Source: Streptomyces sp. NBRC 110035
GTDB lineage: Bacteria > Actinomycetota > Actinomycetes > Streptomycetales > Streptomycetaceae
Direction: 5' to 3'
DNA: 61,490 nt
Assembly: GCF_000829695.1 (NCBI RefSeq)
Contig: NZ_BBNN01000045.1
Span: 1 to 61,490, forward strand
Every line of letters starts with the position of its first letter. Positions within the stretch are counted from its first letter, which is position 1. Below the pieces are notes generated by a model. That model had not been told where the DNA came from. It searched no databases and saw only the letters and a program-made list of their open reading frames with translations. This document shows positions 8,596 through 17,260 of this stretch, piece after piece. The translations under genes and the position numbers were made by a program.

Positions 8596-8999
8596 GCCGG
8601 CCCGGCCCACCACCCGGCGCGGCCGGGTGCGCCGGGCGGACCGCGCCGGGGAACGGGCCGCCTTCCCGACGGGGCCCGCGACCACGGGACCGAGTGCCCC
8701 GGTCGTGGCGTTTCCGGTGCGTGAAGCGGCAGTCGAGGAAATTCACCCGCACCGTGCCGCCTCTCGATAAAGTGATTCTCCCGGCCACCCCGGACGTCAA
8801 CGAGGCCATGCCCGACGTCGACGGAGCCGGCTCGGCAGGTGGCGGACCGGCCGCCGGAATGTGGTCCCCGGACGCAGGTGCGTCCGGGGAGGCAGCGTGA
8901 GGTGTCGGCGAAGAAAGCACCAAGGCGATACGTCGGTCCAACCCGCCGTATTGGTCGGCACATCAGTCATGGCTCTTGTCAAAAAGGAAGTGTGACTGC
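8596..8999. other. Intergenic region, no gene recognised
   Basis: About 400 bases upstream of the broken CapD-type gene. Only short overlapping frames with no recognisable domain. The stretch before 9000 (around 8930-8990) has lower GC and probably holds the old promoter of the next gene. Confidence 0.4.
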
Positions 9000-9814
9000 A
9001 TGTTTGACGATAATTCCGCAGGGTACGGTGCGCACCTGCCGGACAGCGGGCATCGCGCCTGGGATCTCGAGAGGATTCTCGGCCGGCCGCGGACAAGCAC
9101 CGGTCTCGAGAGCAGCGCCGGCTTCCTGCGCGGCAGGCGGATCCCGGTCACCGGAGCCGGTGGCTACATCGGGTCGGAGCTGTGCCGGCAGCTCAGCCGG
9201 TGGGGGCCCGAGAGCCTCATGATGCTCGACCGGAACGAGACGGCCCTTCACCTGGCGGCCAGCGGCATCGAGAGCTCCTCGTCGGTGCGGCCCGTCATCC
9301 TCCTCGCGGACATCAGGGACTCCAGAGGGCTCACCCGGCTGTTCCGCCGGTGCCGGCCGGACATCGTCTTTCACGCGGCGGCCCTCAAATGGGTGCCCAT
9401 CCTGGAGGAGTTCCCCGGAGAGGCCGTGAAGACGAACGTCTTCGGTACCCGGGCGGTACTCGAGGCGGCGCTGGCCGCGGACGCCGCGTTCCTGGTGAAC
9501 ATTTCCACCGACAAGGCGGTCGACCCGGTCGGGGTGCTCGGATACTCGAAACGCATAGCAGAGGGACTCACCGCGGCGGCCGCGATCCAGGCGGGCAGGC
9601 CGTACGTGAGCGTGCGATTCGGCAACGTGCTCGGTTGCCAGGGGTCCTTTCTCGACGTCTTCGCCCGGCAGATCGCGGCCGGTACACCGGTGACGGTCAC
9701 CCATCCCGAGGTGACGCGCTATCTGATGACCGTCCAGGAGGCCGTGGGGTGCTCAAGACGGAGCTGGCCGCGCTGCTCCAGTCGTCCGACGGGGCGGCCG
9801 GGCCGGGCAGGTGA
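9000..9814 (+). pseudogene. CapD/FlaA1-type polysaccharide SDR, internally deleted
   Basis: From the ATG at 9000 the product reads as a polysaccharide_synt_2 SDR: Rossmann motif PVTGAGGYIGSELCRQLSRW, HAAALKWVPILEEFPGEAVK, VNISTDKAVDPVGVLGYSKR (Ser-x-Tyr-x3-Lys) and RFGNVLGCQGSFLDVFARQI. Homology stops after RYLMTVQEAV (about 9750), where a normal protein would have roughly 80-100 more residues. The next bases, in another frame, read VLKTELAALLQSSDGA and stop at 9814. That looks like the family's C-terminal tail, so an internal deletion with frameshift is likely. Such enzymes are UDP-GlcNAc 4,6-dehydratases of surface-glycan synthesis. The original frame runs on into the pcaJ-like debris. Confidence 0.75.
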
Positions 9815-9903
9815 GCGACGGCGACGCGAGGCCTTCGCCCGGGCCTGCGGCGGCGGCCGGCTGGCATCTGGGCCTGGCGTCCGGGTCCGGCGTCCGGACA
9901 GCT

Positions 9904-10290
9904 GTGTCATGGGCGCGTTCCGGAAGCCGGCCACCGGTGACCGGGCCGACCGGCGCACAAGGGCTCCGGACGCGATCCCCGCCGCCCCCGCCCTCACCCC
10001 CGCCGCCCCCGTCGTCGGCGGGGCCATGGGCCTGGCGACCGGCGCCGGGAGGGTGTTCGTCAGGACACCGCTCTTCACGAAGAGCGGTGTCCTCGAGCTG
10101 GTACCCGACCGCACCTGTCCGCCCGCCGGGTTGCCGGGCCGCGCTGCGCCGACCGCGTCCGCACGGACCCCGCGGTCTTCGACACCACCCCCTCGGGGAG
10201 TCAGGGGCACCCAGACCTTCGGCACCACGGTGGACGAGTTCCGTCGGCCGCCTCGACGTGCCGCTGCCCGCCCCGGAAGCGTGGGACACG
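9904..10290 (+). pseudogene. Diverged pcaJ-like CoA-transferase fragment
   Basis: Translation from 9904 reads CVMGAFRKPATGDRADR, VVGGAMGLATGAGRVFVRTP, LFTKSGVLELVPDRTC and, after a shift, GTQTFGTTVDEF. Block by block this matches the C-terminal half of the intact PcaJ at 6527-6860 (CVMGAFQVSATGDL, VGGAMDLAIGAKKVFVMMT, LFTKTGAPKLVPDCTY, VGQTFGTTVDELAGRL). It has an inserted Ala/Pro stretch, frameshifts and no N-terminal half. It is not translatable as an enzyme. It is either a decayed duplication of the local pcaJ or the relic of a second CoA-transferase gene. Confidence 0.8.
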
Positions 10291-10306
10291 GGATGACGGC
10301 CTCCCC

Positions 10307-10339
10307 GATGGCCTGCCCGCGGACCGCGGGCAGGCCATC
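10307..10339 (-). terminator. Terminator hairpin of the alpha/beta hydrolase gene
   Basis: Perfect 16-bp inverted repeat with a one-base centre (GATGGCCTGCCCGCGG / complement) about 20 bases beyond the stop of the minus-strand gene at 10361. Confidence 0.75.
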
Positions 10340-10360
10340 AGCACGTTCTCGGCTCCCGCC

Positions 10361-11332
10361 TCAGACGCGCCGGGACCGGACGACCAGGGCCGTGCCCCCG
10401 GCCACCGCGAGGACCGCCGCACCGCCGAGCACCGCGGCCTGCTCGCCCGCACCCGTCTCGGCGAGGCCGGGGCGCGAGCCGTGCGCGGCCTGCAGGACCA
10501 GGTCGGTGACGTCATCCGGGTTGGTCTCCGGTACGGCGTGCGGGGCGTCGACCTCGACGGTGGTGGAGCCCGCCCGCTCGGCCATGAAGCGCAGGTTCTC
10601 GGTACCGATCGTGCGGTCGTCGGTGGCCACGAGGGACCAGGAGGGGATCGTCTTCCACGCGGCCCCCTTGCTCGGCTGGCCGCTCGTGGCCGCGTTCGCG
10701 GGCCGCTGCGAGGCGGCCATGGCGTTCGCCCGGGCGGCGTCGAGCCGGTCGCTCAGGAAGACGTCGCTGAAGGCGTCCGGCTTGATGTACAGGTCGGTCT
10801 CCTCGGGGCCGCCGCCGAGCGGCACCGCGTCCAGCGCGGTGGGGACGGGGGCCCCGGGGTCGTCCGTCAGGTGGCTGCCGGGGTGCCGGGCGATCAGCTC
10901 CAGCACCGTCTCGCCCTGGTCCGGGGCGAATCCCGCGACGTAGACGAGGGACCTGACGTTCGGGTTCCCGGCCGCCGCGTTGGTGATCACGGCACCGCCG
11001 TAGGAGTGGCCGACGAGGACGACGGGACCCTTGATCGACTTCAGTCGGTCGGCGAGGTAGTCGGCGTCGCCGGAGAGGCTGCGCAGCGGGTTCGAGGCGG
11101 CGACCACCGGATAGTCCTGGGCCTGGAGGCTCCGCATGACCTCGTTCCAGCACGAGGCGTCCGCCCAGGCACCGTGCACCAGCACGATGGTCGGCTTGGC
11201 GCCCTCACGGGGTTCACCACCACCGCCGACGCTCTCGGAGGCCGCGGACGGGCCGGCGGCCATCAGGGCGGCGGCGGGAAGGAGGACGGCCAGGGGGAGT
11301 GCCCGCCGGGCGGCGTGCCGTATGTGCTTCAT
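10361..11332 (-). CDS. Secreted alpha/beta hydrolase with LAETG sortase signal
   Basis: 323 residues. A signal peptide covers about residues 1-32 (twin Arg, then a hydrophobic run ending AAGPSAAS). The alpha/beta-hydrolase domain has the oxyanion block TIVLVHGAWADASCWNEVM, nucleophile Ser110 in VLVGHSYGGAV, an acidic residue in VATDDRTIG and a His in DAPHAVPE. The C-terminus has LAETG (290-294), a hydrophobic helix and the charged tail RSRRV, a complete cell-wall sorting signal of the LAxTG kind used by Streptomyces class E sortases. The enzyme is probably an esterase or amidase displayed on the wall; the substrate is unknown. The ATG at 11332 is chosen from the signal peptide and an upstream GGAGAAAG. 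Confidence 0.9.
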   Translation of the reverse strand: MKHIRHAARRALPLAVLLPAAALMAAGPSAASESVGGGGEPREGAKPTIVLVHGAWADASCWNEVMRSLQAQDYPVVAASNPLRSLSGDADYLADRLKSIKGPVVLVGHSYGGAVITNAAAGNPNVRSLVYVAGFAPDQGETVLELIARHPGSHLTDDPGAPVPTALDAVPLGGGPEETDLYIKPDAFSDVFLSDRLDAARANAMAASQRPANAATSGQPSKGAAWKTIPSWSLVATDDRTIGTENLRFMAERAGSTTVEVDAPHAVPETNPDDVTDLVLQAAHGSRPGLAETGAGEQAAVLGGAAVLAVAGGTALVVRSRRV

Positions 11333-11674
11333 GACCACTCTTTCTCCGAGGGGAATGTCCGGGGGAACGTCCGGGGAGTGACTGCATGACGACACTGCGT
11401 TCCGCCGACCGGCGGGGCACCACGGGATGGTCCGGCCGAGTGAAGATCGCGCCGGCGGGTGTGAGCGCCTCCCGGGGCAGGCGAGGCCGTCCGGAACGCG
11501 GCACGGGCAGCCGCTGCTCCTCGCGGTGCGATGCGGTGAGGGTCCTTTCCGTGAGGCCTTCGTCTTCACCCCGGAAGGCGAGCGAAAGCGGCCCGAGGCC
11601 CTCTGCCCGCACCGGGCCTGTCGCGGAAGCGGAGGTGTCGGACTGGACGTGCCCCGCGCAGGTACCGCTTCGTG
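11333..11674. other. Intergenic region between hydrolase and TetR genes
   Basis: 342 bases holding the hydrolase promoter. A plus-strand frame beginning at 11386 has a plausible GGGGAG before its ATG but runs antisense into the TetR gene with no recognisable content. I do not call it. Confidence 0.4.
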
Positions 11675-12355
11675 TCAGGCTCCGGAGGACCGCCGCCCCC
11701 GGGGACTGTCGGCTGCGATCGGGAGACTGCGCAGGGTCAGCGCAGCCGGCGGAGGCAGCGGTCGGCCGGCCGCGTCGGCGCGGAACGACCGGAGCAGGTA
11801 GGCCACCAGGCGCCGGGACGCCGCACCGTCACCCGGTAGGGCGGTCACCAGACCGCAGTGTGCCAACAGGACCACGGCGAGGTCGGAAGGGTGGAAATCG
11901 GCCCGCAGCGCGCCCGACGTCTGAGCCCTGCGTATTAGGGTCATGAAGTCCCGCTCGGCTTGTTCCCGGGCCTGCGCGTGTTCTGACGTGCTTTCCGGGA
12001 AGGCCGCGACGAACGCGGCCGGGAACCCTCGTTCCTCCCGTTGGAGTTCGCAGACCGTCTCGACCAGCTGCTGGAAGCCCTGCCATGGGTCAGGGGCGGC
12101 CAGAGCCTCGGTGAGAGCCCGCGCACAGGTCTCCATCTGCTGCGCGAACGCGCCCCGCACCAGGGCGTCCCGGGTCGGGAAATGCCGGTACAGCGTCGCT
12201 ACGCCGACCCCGGCCCGGCGGGCCACGGTCGCCATCGGGGCGTCGATCCCGTGCTCGGCGAAGACCGTGCGGGCGGCGACGAGGACGCGCTCCCGGTTGC
12301 GCCGGGCGTCCGCCCGTACCCCGTCCCGGGCTGTGATCCGAGAGGATTCCGCCAT
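11675..12355 (-). CDS. TetR-family transcriptional regulator
   Basis: 226 residues. The TetR N-terminal domain is clear (RNRERVLVAARTVFAEHGID, then the helix-turn-helix ATVARRAGVGVATLYRHFPT), followed by a variable ligand domain. It is divergent from the quinone oxidoreductase gene, with a near-perfect palindrome between them, so it probably represses that gene and itself. The ATG at 12355 starts at the conserved N-terminus; upstream in-frame sequence overlaps the promoter and operator and is not coding-like. Confidence 0.9.
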   Translation of the reverse strand: MAESSRITARDGVRADARRNRERVLVAARTVFAEHGIDAPMATVARRAGVGVATLYRHFPTRDALVRGAFAQQMETCARALTEALAAPDPWQGFQQLVETVCELQREERGFPAAFVAAFPESTSEHAQAREQAERDFMTLIRRAQTSGALRADFHPSDLAVVLLAHCGLVTALPGDGAASRRLVAYLLRSFRADAAGRPLPPPAALTLRSLPIAADSPRGRRSSGA

Positions 12356-12377
12356 CACTGTCTCTCGCTTCCGGTCC

Positions 12378-12399
12378 AAGCGGACGATTGCGTCCACTT
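12378..12399. promoter_or_regulatory. Candidate TetR operator
   Basis: AAGCGGACG-ATTG-CGTCCACTT is a 22-base inverted repeat with 8 of 9 positions paired. It lies 22 bases above the TetR start and 58 bases before the oxidoreductase ATG, the expected place for the operator. Confidence 0.6.
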
Positions 12400-12456
12400 G
12401 AGAGCTTACGGTCGATGTCAGATCCCTGTACGGCCACCGGCGGCAAAGGCGGAACG

Positions 12457-13421
12457 ATGAACGACCGCATGATGAAGGCAGTGCTCTACGACCGCTACGG
12501 CGGCCCCGATGTGCTCTGCGTGGGCCGGGTGCCACGCCCCGAGCCGGCCCCCGGCGAGGTCCTTGTGAAGGTGCGCGCGTTCAGCGTCAACAGCGGCGAA
12601 CTGGCAGCCCGGGCCGGCCGTCTCCGTCTCTTCACCGGTCGGAAATTCCCCCAGCGCGTCGGCTTGGACTTCACCGGCGAGGTCACCGCACTGGGCGCCG
12701 GAGCAACGCGGTTCGCGGTCGGCGACCGCATATGGGGGGTCCTGGGCCGCACCTCCGGGTTCGGCAGTGCCGCCGAGTACGTGACCGTGCCCGCCGAGCG
12801 GGTCGGCCGGGTCCCCGACGGACTGGACCTGGTGGACGCCGCCGCACTGCCGGTGGCCACCACGGCCGTCACCGCGCTGCGGGACAAAGCCGGGCTGCGC
12901 CCCGGCGAACGACTGCTCGTACGGGGCGCGGCGGGCGGCGTCGGCAACGCCGCCGTCCAGCTCGGGCGGGCGTACGGCGCCGAGGTCACGGCCCTCGCCC
13001 GCGCCGCCAACGTCGACTTCGTCCGCGGGCTCGGCGCGCACCGGGCCCTCGACCACCGGACCGTCCGGCCGGCGGACCTGGGCCGCTTCGACGTGGTTCT
13101 GGACGCCGCGGGACCGACCTGCGGGCCTTCCGGCGCCTGCTGAATCCCGACGGGCGGATGGTCACCATCGCCTTCGACCTGAAACGGCCCGCTGTGTCGC
13201 TCGGCCACCTCGCGGCCAGCACGGTCCACGGACACGGCCGGGTGCGCTTCTTCAGCGGCAACCCCACGCAGGAGCACTTCGACGACCTCGCCCGCCACGT
13301 GGTCGAGGGGAAGCTGAGTCCGGCGGTGGACACGGTCTTCCCTCTGGAGGAGACAGCAGCGGCACACCGGGCGCTGGAGGCAGGTGGCGTTCGGGGCAAG
13401 TACGTGGTCAGGGTCGCGTAG
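12457..13421 (+). pseudogene. Zinc-independent quinone oxidoreductase (MDR family), frameshifted
   Basis: The first 220 residues read as a medium-chain dehydrogenase/quinone oxidoreductase: MMKAVLYDRYGGPDVLCVGR, KVRAFSVNSGELAARAG, GDRIWGVLGRTSGFGSAAEY and the NADPH motif LLVRGAAGGVGNAAVQLG. After FDVVLDAAG (about 13112) the frame runs to a stop at 13143, but the next frame continues perfectly (TDLRAFRRLLNPDGRMVTIA to GGVRGKYVVRVA, ending at 13421). One missing base explains this. It is either a real recent mutation or a sequencing error; the rest of the gene is well preserved, so an error is quite possible. Corrected length is about 320 residues, normal for the family. Divergent from and probably controlled by the TetR gene. 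Confidence 0.8.
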
Positions 13422-13585
13422 AAACCCTGCCGGCGTGGACGGGCGTGCGTCCCGCGGCCGCCCTCGCCGCGCTGTCCGGCGAAGGCCCTCCCCTGAACCC
13501 GCGCACTCCATGTCGCTCCTTCGGTGCATCGGGAGACAACGCGGTCCTCCGGGATCCGTCGGCCGGGACTCCGGTGAAGATCCCG

Positions 13586-13626
13586 GCGGACAGCGGACAG
13601 CGGACAGCGGACAGCGGACAGCGGAC
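13586..13626. repeat. 7-bp tandem repeat, nearly six units
   Basis: The unit GCGGACA is repeated five times exactly, plus a sixth ending in G, in the 420-base gap between the oxidoreductase and LRV-like genes. The rest of the gap shows no gene. The unit length is near that of other slippage-prone tracts in this window (8 and 10 bases). Confidence 0.85.
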
Positions 13627-13841
13627 GGCAGACTGACCGCGAGCATGCGAACGGCCACCCTGCCCGCAGGATCCCTTCCAAGGCCGACGTCGCCCCGTGA
13701 CGTGGCGAGGGCTCTCGGTGATCACGCGCGGAGGCATCCCGGACCGTGCCAGGATGACGGCATGTCGACCCGAAAGGCCGAGGCCGTGTAGGTGTCCACA
13801 GGAGAGGCTGCACGCAGAGCGACGGGTCGGGGAGCTGAGAC

Positions 13842-15236
13842 ATGGTCGCCTTCCACTCCTCCGCGCTGGACGGAGTCGCCGCCAACCCGGCCCTCCCCAC
13901 AGCGCTGCTGCTGCGGCTGATCGCCTTCGACGGCGGGGGGCACGGCCCGCCCTTCCAGGCCCTCCACCGACCGGGGCTGCCCGAGCCGGCCGTGGCGGTG
14001 ATCCTCACCCACCCGGTCCTGGACACGCGGGTCCAGTTCGCGACGAGCGGCCAGGCGGAGCCCGAGCAGCGGGCCCGGCTCGCGGACGACTCCTCGCCCA
14101 AGGTGCGGGCCGCCGTCGCGAACGGGCCCGAATGGACGCACGATCCCCGGACGAAGGTCCGTCCGCTGCCGGACGCCGTGTGCGGGCGCCTCCTCGAGGA
14201 CCCCGAACCGTCCGTACGCAGCGCGCTGTTGCACTCGCCCCACCTGGCGCCGTCCTTCCTCGCCTCCCTGGCCCGGCACCCCGATCCGGCCGCACGACAG
14301 GCCGCCCTGCGCGTCTGGGACGAACTGACGGCGGACGGGCGCGCCACGCTGCTCGACGACCCCGACCCCGAGGTACGGCGGTCGGCCGCGCTGTGCGCGT
14401 GTCCGCACGACGCACGGCTCACGACGGCGCTGCTCCGCGACCCCGCCACCCTGCCCGAGGCGCTGCGCCGGGGGCTTCTCGACCGCGCGGACGCCGAGCG
14501 GTTCCTCGCCGAGGGCGTCCACCTGGTCGAACTCGCCGTTAATCCGTCCCTGCCGGCCGACCTCGTGGACCGGCTCGCCGTCGACCCCGACGACGGGGTG
14601 CGGCTCGCCGTCTCCCTCCGGCCCGAGCTGACCGAAGCCCGACGCGCCGCGATCGACTTCACCGTGGCCCCGCACGCACGGGGTGACGTGGACTGGGTGG
14701 CGGCCGGCACCGCCGACCGGGAGGTGTTGCAGCGGGCCGCTGCCTCCGCCCATCCCCTGCTGCGCCGCGCCGCGGCCCGCAGCCCCCATCTGCCCCCGGA
14801 TCTCCTGCGGTTCCTGGCCGAGGACACGGACGTCATCGTGCACACCCACCTGGCCATATACCACCCCGACACCCCGGAGGAGGTCTTGATGAGCGTGTAC
14901 GCACGGCTCGGCGGGACGTTCTCCGCCTGGATGGCGACCGGCCACCCCCGCTTCCCCCGCGAGGGGCTGGCCGCCCGCTACGCGGACCATCCGGACGGGA
15001 TCTACCGGCAGCTGGCCGTCCGTGACCCCGCCGCCGGCCCCGACCTGATCGAGCGGCTCAGCCACGACCCGGATGTCTGGACGCGCCAGGCGGCGGCCCG
15101 CGACCCGCGCCTGCCGCTTCCCCGCCTCCTCGAAGCCCTCGCCCTGCCCGAGCTGGCCTCCAGCGCGGGCGCCAACCCGGCCCTTCCCCCGGGTGAGATG
15201 GCCGTGGTCATGGACGAGGCCGGGGTACCCGGATGA
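13842..15236 (+). CDS. Leucine-rich-variant (LRV/HEAT-like) repeat protein
   Basis: 464 residues with no transmembrane segment or signal peptide. It consists of irregular helical repeats of about 24-48 residues, each with a pattern like DP-P-VR-ALL-SPHL-P-LL-LA (for example PSVRSALLHSPHLAPSFLAS and HPLLRRAAARSPHLPPDLLR) and ANPALP caps at both ends. This is the leucine-rich repeat variant or HEAT-like solenoid found in many Streptomyces cytoplasmic proteins, usually a protein-binding scaffold. Function unknown. ATG at 13842 with GGGGAG upstream. No operon partner; the next gene is convergent. Confidence 0.8.
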   Translation: MVAFHSSALDGVAANPALPTALLLRLIAFDGGGHGPPFQALHRPGLPEPAVAVILTHPVLDTRVQFATSGQAEPEQRARLADDSSPKVRAAVANGPEWTHDPRTKVRPLPDAVCGRLLEDPEPSVRSALLHSPHLAPSFLASLARHPDPAARQAALRVWDELTADGRATLLDDPDPEVRRSAALCACPHDARLTTALLRDPATLPEALRRGLLDRADAERFLAEGVHLVELAVNPSLPADLVDRLAVDPDDGVRLAVSLRPELTEARRAAIDFTVAPHARGDVDWVAAGTADREVLQRAAASAHPLLRRAAARSPHLPPDLLRFLAEDTDVIVHTHLAIYHPDTPEEVLMSVYARLGGTFSAWMATGHPRFPREGLAARYADHPDGIYRQLAVRDPAAGPDLIERLSHDPDVWTRQAAARDPRLPLPRLLEALALPELASSAGANPALPPGEMAVVMDEAGVPG

Positions 15237-15545
15237 CGGCGGGCGCCCGGAGCGACGCGGCCGAGGCGTACGGGGTCGGTCCGCGCGTCCGTGGTCACCG
15301 CCCGGCGGGCCACCCGCGCCCCGGACGACCGCCCACCCCGGTCGGCACCGGGCGCACCGCCGCACACCCGAATCCGTGTGGTGCGGTGAAGGGGGCGCTG
15401 CCGTACGAACCGGTGGGCAGGGAACCGGAGGGATTCACCGGAGCGTGCAACCGGTGAGGGCCACGACCACAGCCGTGCCGCAGCCCTTCGCGGTGGCGGC
15501 CGACCGGGGAGAGCGGGCCGCCGCTCCCCGCACCCTGAACACCCT

Positions 15546-15583
15546 GACGGCTCCCGCTCCTGCGAACAGGGGAGGGAGCCGTC
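15546..15583 (-). terminator. Terminator between LRV-like and GlsB genes
   Basis: Perfect 10-bp stem GACGGCTCCC/GGGAGCCGTC with an 18-base loop that has further partial pairing. It lies 33 bases past the stop of the minus-strand GlsB-like gene. It may also stop transcripts from the plus-strand gene ending at 15236; the 300 bases in between hold no recognisable gene. Confidence 0.65.
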
Positions 15584-15616
15584 CAAGTGGGTCCGGAGGC
15601 GTACGCCTCCGAAGGG

Positions 15617-15895
15617 TCATGCGTGACGGCGCGAGCTCCGGTTGCCGACGATGACGCGGTAGAGGGCGAGCAGGATGAGGGAGCCGACGATCGCGGCGAT
15701 CCAGGTGGAGAGTTCGAAGAACCCGTCGATGGAGTCGACACCGAAGATGACCTTGCCGAGCCAGCCGCCGAGCAGACCGCCGGCGATACCGATGAGCATG
15801 GTGATGATGATGCCGCCCGGGTCCTTGCCCGGCATCAGGGCCTTGGCGATGGCGCCGGCGAGCAGGCCGATGATGATCCACGCGATGATGCCCAT
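15617..15895 (-). CDS. GlsB/YeaQ/YmgE-family membrane protein (transglycosylase-associated)
   Basis: 92 residues, three membrane helices and a short basic tail. MGIIAWIIIGLLAGAIAKAL, then GGIIITMLIGIAGGLLGGWL, match the YeaQ/YmgE family, full length. Members are small stress-induced inner-membrane proteins of unknown mechanism. ATG at 15895 has GCGGAG nine bases upstream. Monocistronic: terminator downstream and 550 bases of non-coding DNA upstream. Confidence 0.9.
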   Translation of the reverse strand: MGIIAWIIIGLLAGAIAKALMPGKDPGGIIITMLIGIAGGLLGGWLGKVIFGVDSIDGFFELSTWIAAIVGSLILLALYRVIVGNRSSRRHA

Positions 15896-16445
15896 GGTGT
15901 GTCTCCGCTTCGTCGTGTAAAGGCTGTGTTAGCTCATCGTGTGCACCAATCTCGCCCGAACAAACGTCTCTTCCGCATCCTGGTTCTGTCGACGCCTGAC
16001 CGGAGAGGGGCGGTGCGACGCCGGAAGCCGGGTCCCGGGCCGGGCTGCGGGCCGCGATGAGGATGCGAGGAGGAGAAGAACGGTGGCGTGCGGCGCCGGC
16101 CCGTCCGGGGCGCCCGGGACGGGCCCGAGGGGTGGGCGGCCCTCACCACCGGGGCCGGACCCGCGTCACGCGTCGCAGCGGGACTCCCACGCGCCCTTCC
16201 CGAAGGCGGGGTGACCGGAGGCCAGGGAGCCTCGACCGCGAGGTGTTCGTTCCGGTGTCGGCGTAGCCGGTCCCCGATCTTCCTCACCGTGACCAGCAGC
16301 GCTGTGGGGGCGGCGCAGCTCAGGAGGTCCGTGGGCCGGTCCGTGGGCCGGCCCACGGGACAACTCGGCAACCGGAGTACGAAGGTGGGCGTGGCTCACC
16401 AGAGGCCGACCGATCCGATCCCGCGCCGCCGGCACCGTGCCCTCG
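15896..16445. other. Intergenic region, no gene recognised
   Basis: 550 bases. The first 60 are less GC-rich and should carry the GlsB promoter (minus strand). The remainder has only shadow frames. A small direct/inverted repeat (GGTCCGTGGGCCGGTCCGTGGGCCGGCC) lies near 16328-16358. Confidence 0.4.
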
Positions 16446-16742
16446 TCAGGACGCGGGGCCTGCCGCGCGGTGCAGCGCGATGGCCGCCACCGCGCACCCG
16501 CCTGCGGCCACTACGCCCGCGGCGGCGGTAGCGGCCGGGGTGATCGCCGGTGAGGCGCCGGCCAGACGGGGGATCGCGTTGAGAGGCGCGGCGGCGTACA
16601 GCGCGAGGACGGCCCAGCCGCGCGGTGGCGTCGGGGCGAGCCGGAGGCGCAGACGCTCCGGCACGTGGCCGGTGACCACGGCCGGCCCGGCCGGGAGCAG
16701 GGTGAGGGAGAAGAGGATCAGGCCGATCCAGCGCCGGGTCAC
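16446..16742 (-). CDS. Small hypothetical membrane protein
   Basis: 98 residues with three hydrophobic segments: WIGLILFSLTLLPAGPAVVT, WAVLALYAAAPLNAI and TPAATAAAGVVAAGGCAVAA. The GTG start at 16742 has AGGAG ten bases upstream. G/C-rich third positions fit coding. Not recognised as a known family; I infer an integral membrane protein from the composition. The flanks (16743-17148) show no other convincing gene. Confidence 0.5.
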   Translation of the reverse strand: MTRRWIGLILFSLTLLPAGPAVVTGHVPERLRLRLAPTPPRGWAVLALYAAAPLNAIPRLAGASPAITPAATAAAGVVAAGGCAVAAIALHRAAGPAS

Positions 16743-17148
16743 GGCGACGGGGCTCCTGTGGGTGAAGGATCAGTTGCGGCGGGTGGTGGCGATCATGACA
16801 CTCCCCGTGCCGTGCGTCCAGAACCATCCCGCGGAGCCTTCCCGCGGGGATGAGCAGGAAGCCGGGGGCCGGCTCCGAGGGTGATGGTGTGCAGGTGCGG
16901 CCCCCAGGGGCAGGGGTGGGGAGAACGGCGGAGCCGCGGAATCCGCAGGGTCGGAGGCACCGCACTGGACTCGGACGAGCCCGGTACCCGGTCCCCGCCG
17001 GGAACCCGGTATCCCGGCCAAGGCCGAAGGGGAGCCGGCCCGGCTCCAGCACGCCTGTGCGCACACCGAGCCCGGCGGCGCCCTGTCCGCGTTCGAGGGG
17101 GCCCGTGCAAGGCCGACGAGCTGAGCCGGCGGCTCGCCGAAGTCGCCC

Positions 17149-17211
17149 GTCACCACCTTGTTCGCGGCGCTCAACGCCGCCACGGGCGAGGTCATCGGCT
17201 CCCTGCACCGC
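17149..17211 (+). pseudogene. IS630-like transposase fragment
   Basis: 21 codons reading VTTLFAALNAATGEVIGSLH match the characteristic DDE-domain segment of IS630-family transposases (usual form VTTLFAAL-VATG-V). Nothing else of the gene is recognisable in frame on either side. It lies 50 bases from the 3' end of the large STAND gene and marks past transposition there. Confidence 0.55.
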
Positions 17212-17260
17212 CTACCGAGCCCCAAACCCTGGAAAGACAGCTTTCCCCAGCTTCAGGACA

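Noticed and set aside
11386..11946. 186-codon plus-strand ORF with a fair ribosome-binding site
   Set aside because: Half of it is antisense to the TetR gene, and its translation shows no recognisable motif.
13586..13626. Short direct repeats considered as a CRISPR array
   Set aside because: Units are 7 bases with no spacers, and no cas genes are present; a simple tandem repeat. The same holds for 3084-3155.
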